Source of the DNA: Nostoc sp. KVJ3
GTDB taxonomy: Bacteria > Cyanobacteriota > Cyanobacteriia > Cyanobacteriales > Nostocaceae
Direction: 5' to 3'
DNA: 64,000 nucleotides
Assembly (NCBI RefSeq): GCF_026127265.1
Contig: NZ_WWFG01000001.1
Span: 868,001 to 932,000, forward strand
The notes below the pieces were generated by a model. That model did not search any database. It was not told the DNA's origin and saw only the letters and a list, made by a program, of their open reading frames with translations. The first letter of the stretch is position 1, and each line of letters opens with the position of its first letter. Positions 63,951 through 64,000 of the stretch are shown here, in pieces. The translations under genes were made by a program, and so were the position numbers.

Positions 63951-64000
63951 ACTGATGCCTCCCGATGTACGGATACGATCGTTTCTGTTCCCTGCCCCAG
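63947..64000 (-). CDS. histidine kinase, C-terminal end (partial)
   Basis: Only the last 17 codons are present: LGQGTETIVSVHREASV, stop TGA at 63947-63949. G-G-TE-I-V fits the end of a HATPase domain of NarX-type kinases. The TGA overlaps the response-regulator ATG, as in two-component operons. Identification rests largely on context. Confidence 0.6.
   Translation of the reverse strand: MGQGTETIVSVHREASV

Overview
The window looks like part of a large plasmid, or a plasmid-derived island, of a filamentous, probably heterocyst-forming, cyanobacterium (Nostocales). Supporting signs are the frequent HIP1 octamer GCGATCGC, cyanobacteria-typical families (DUF928, DUF1822, CHAT-CHASE2, type IV pilin-like G/H, PEP-CTERM), small dispersed palindromic repeats, and a dense set of plasmid partition genes. 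No rRNA, tRNA or CRISPR array was seen. This organism call is inference from families and repeats; no search was run.

Layout. (1) 1-1.4 kb: the end of a ribosomal-peptide cluster of graspetide (microviridin-like) type, all on the minus strand: a precursor peptide, a GNAT acetyltransferase and the start of an ATP-grasp ligase that runs off the window edge. (2) 1.7-13.7 kb: about a dozen minus-strand genes for small exported proteins, many in paralogous pairs or triplets (NPCBM-like pair, a three-member family, SH3b, a beta-propeller, a lipoprotein, a pilin-like G/H protein). A 37-bp motif with an inverted repeat lies upstream of the graspetide precursor and in three copies around 13.8-14.1 kb. 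(3) 14.2-21.7 kb: a PEP-CTERM surface protein, then a tightly coupled minus-strand operon: sigma-70-like regulator, DUF1822, CHAT-CHASE2 and DUF928.

(4) 22.5-30.5 kb: mobile DNA. A complete 3.95-kb Tn3-family transposon with resolvase sits inside a small ORF. Next come a truncated helicase, an internally deleted Tn3 transposase and a tyrosine recombinase. (5) 30.6-45.5 kb: a plasmid maintenance and replication-accessory region: DNA polymerase III delta, a frameshifted delta-prime, a protein with clamp-binding-like motifs at both ends, two SSB-like proteins, ParMR with a repeat-rich parC-like tract, a decayed sigma factor, ParAB with operator-like palindromes, a TnpB element, and a third actin-like ATPase.

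(6) 45.5-64 kb: an abrupt change, marked by a truncated ISAzo13-type transposase, into an all-minus-strand, visibly more G+C-rich redox and detoxification island. It holds a flavin disulfide reductase, two Tat-exported alpha/beta hydrolases, two GMC oxidoreductases, SDRs, an aldo/keto reductase broken by an amber codon, a NIPSNAP protein, two VOC proteins, a plastid-terminal-oxidase-like alternative oxidase, a DUF4331 protein and a DsbA-like protein. A NarL-type response regulator and the tail of its apparent histidine kinase close the window. Between the intact genes lie fragments of nitronate monooxygenase, nitrilase, epoxide hydrolase, HD-domain and SDR genes, so the island has been shuffled and partly decayed.

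The strongest candidates for new biology are the graspetide precursor with a non-microviridin core, the 37-bp motif shared with the secreted-protein island, the CHAT-CHASE2/DUF1822/sigma-like module, and the plasmid-borne clamp-loader/SSB set.
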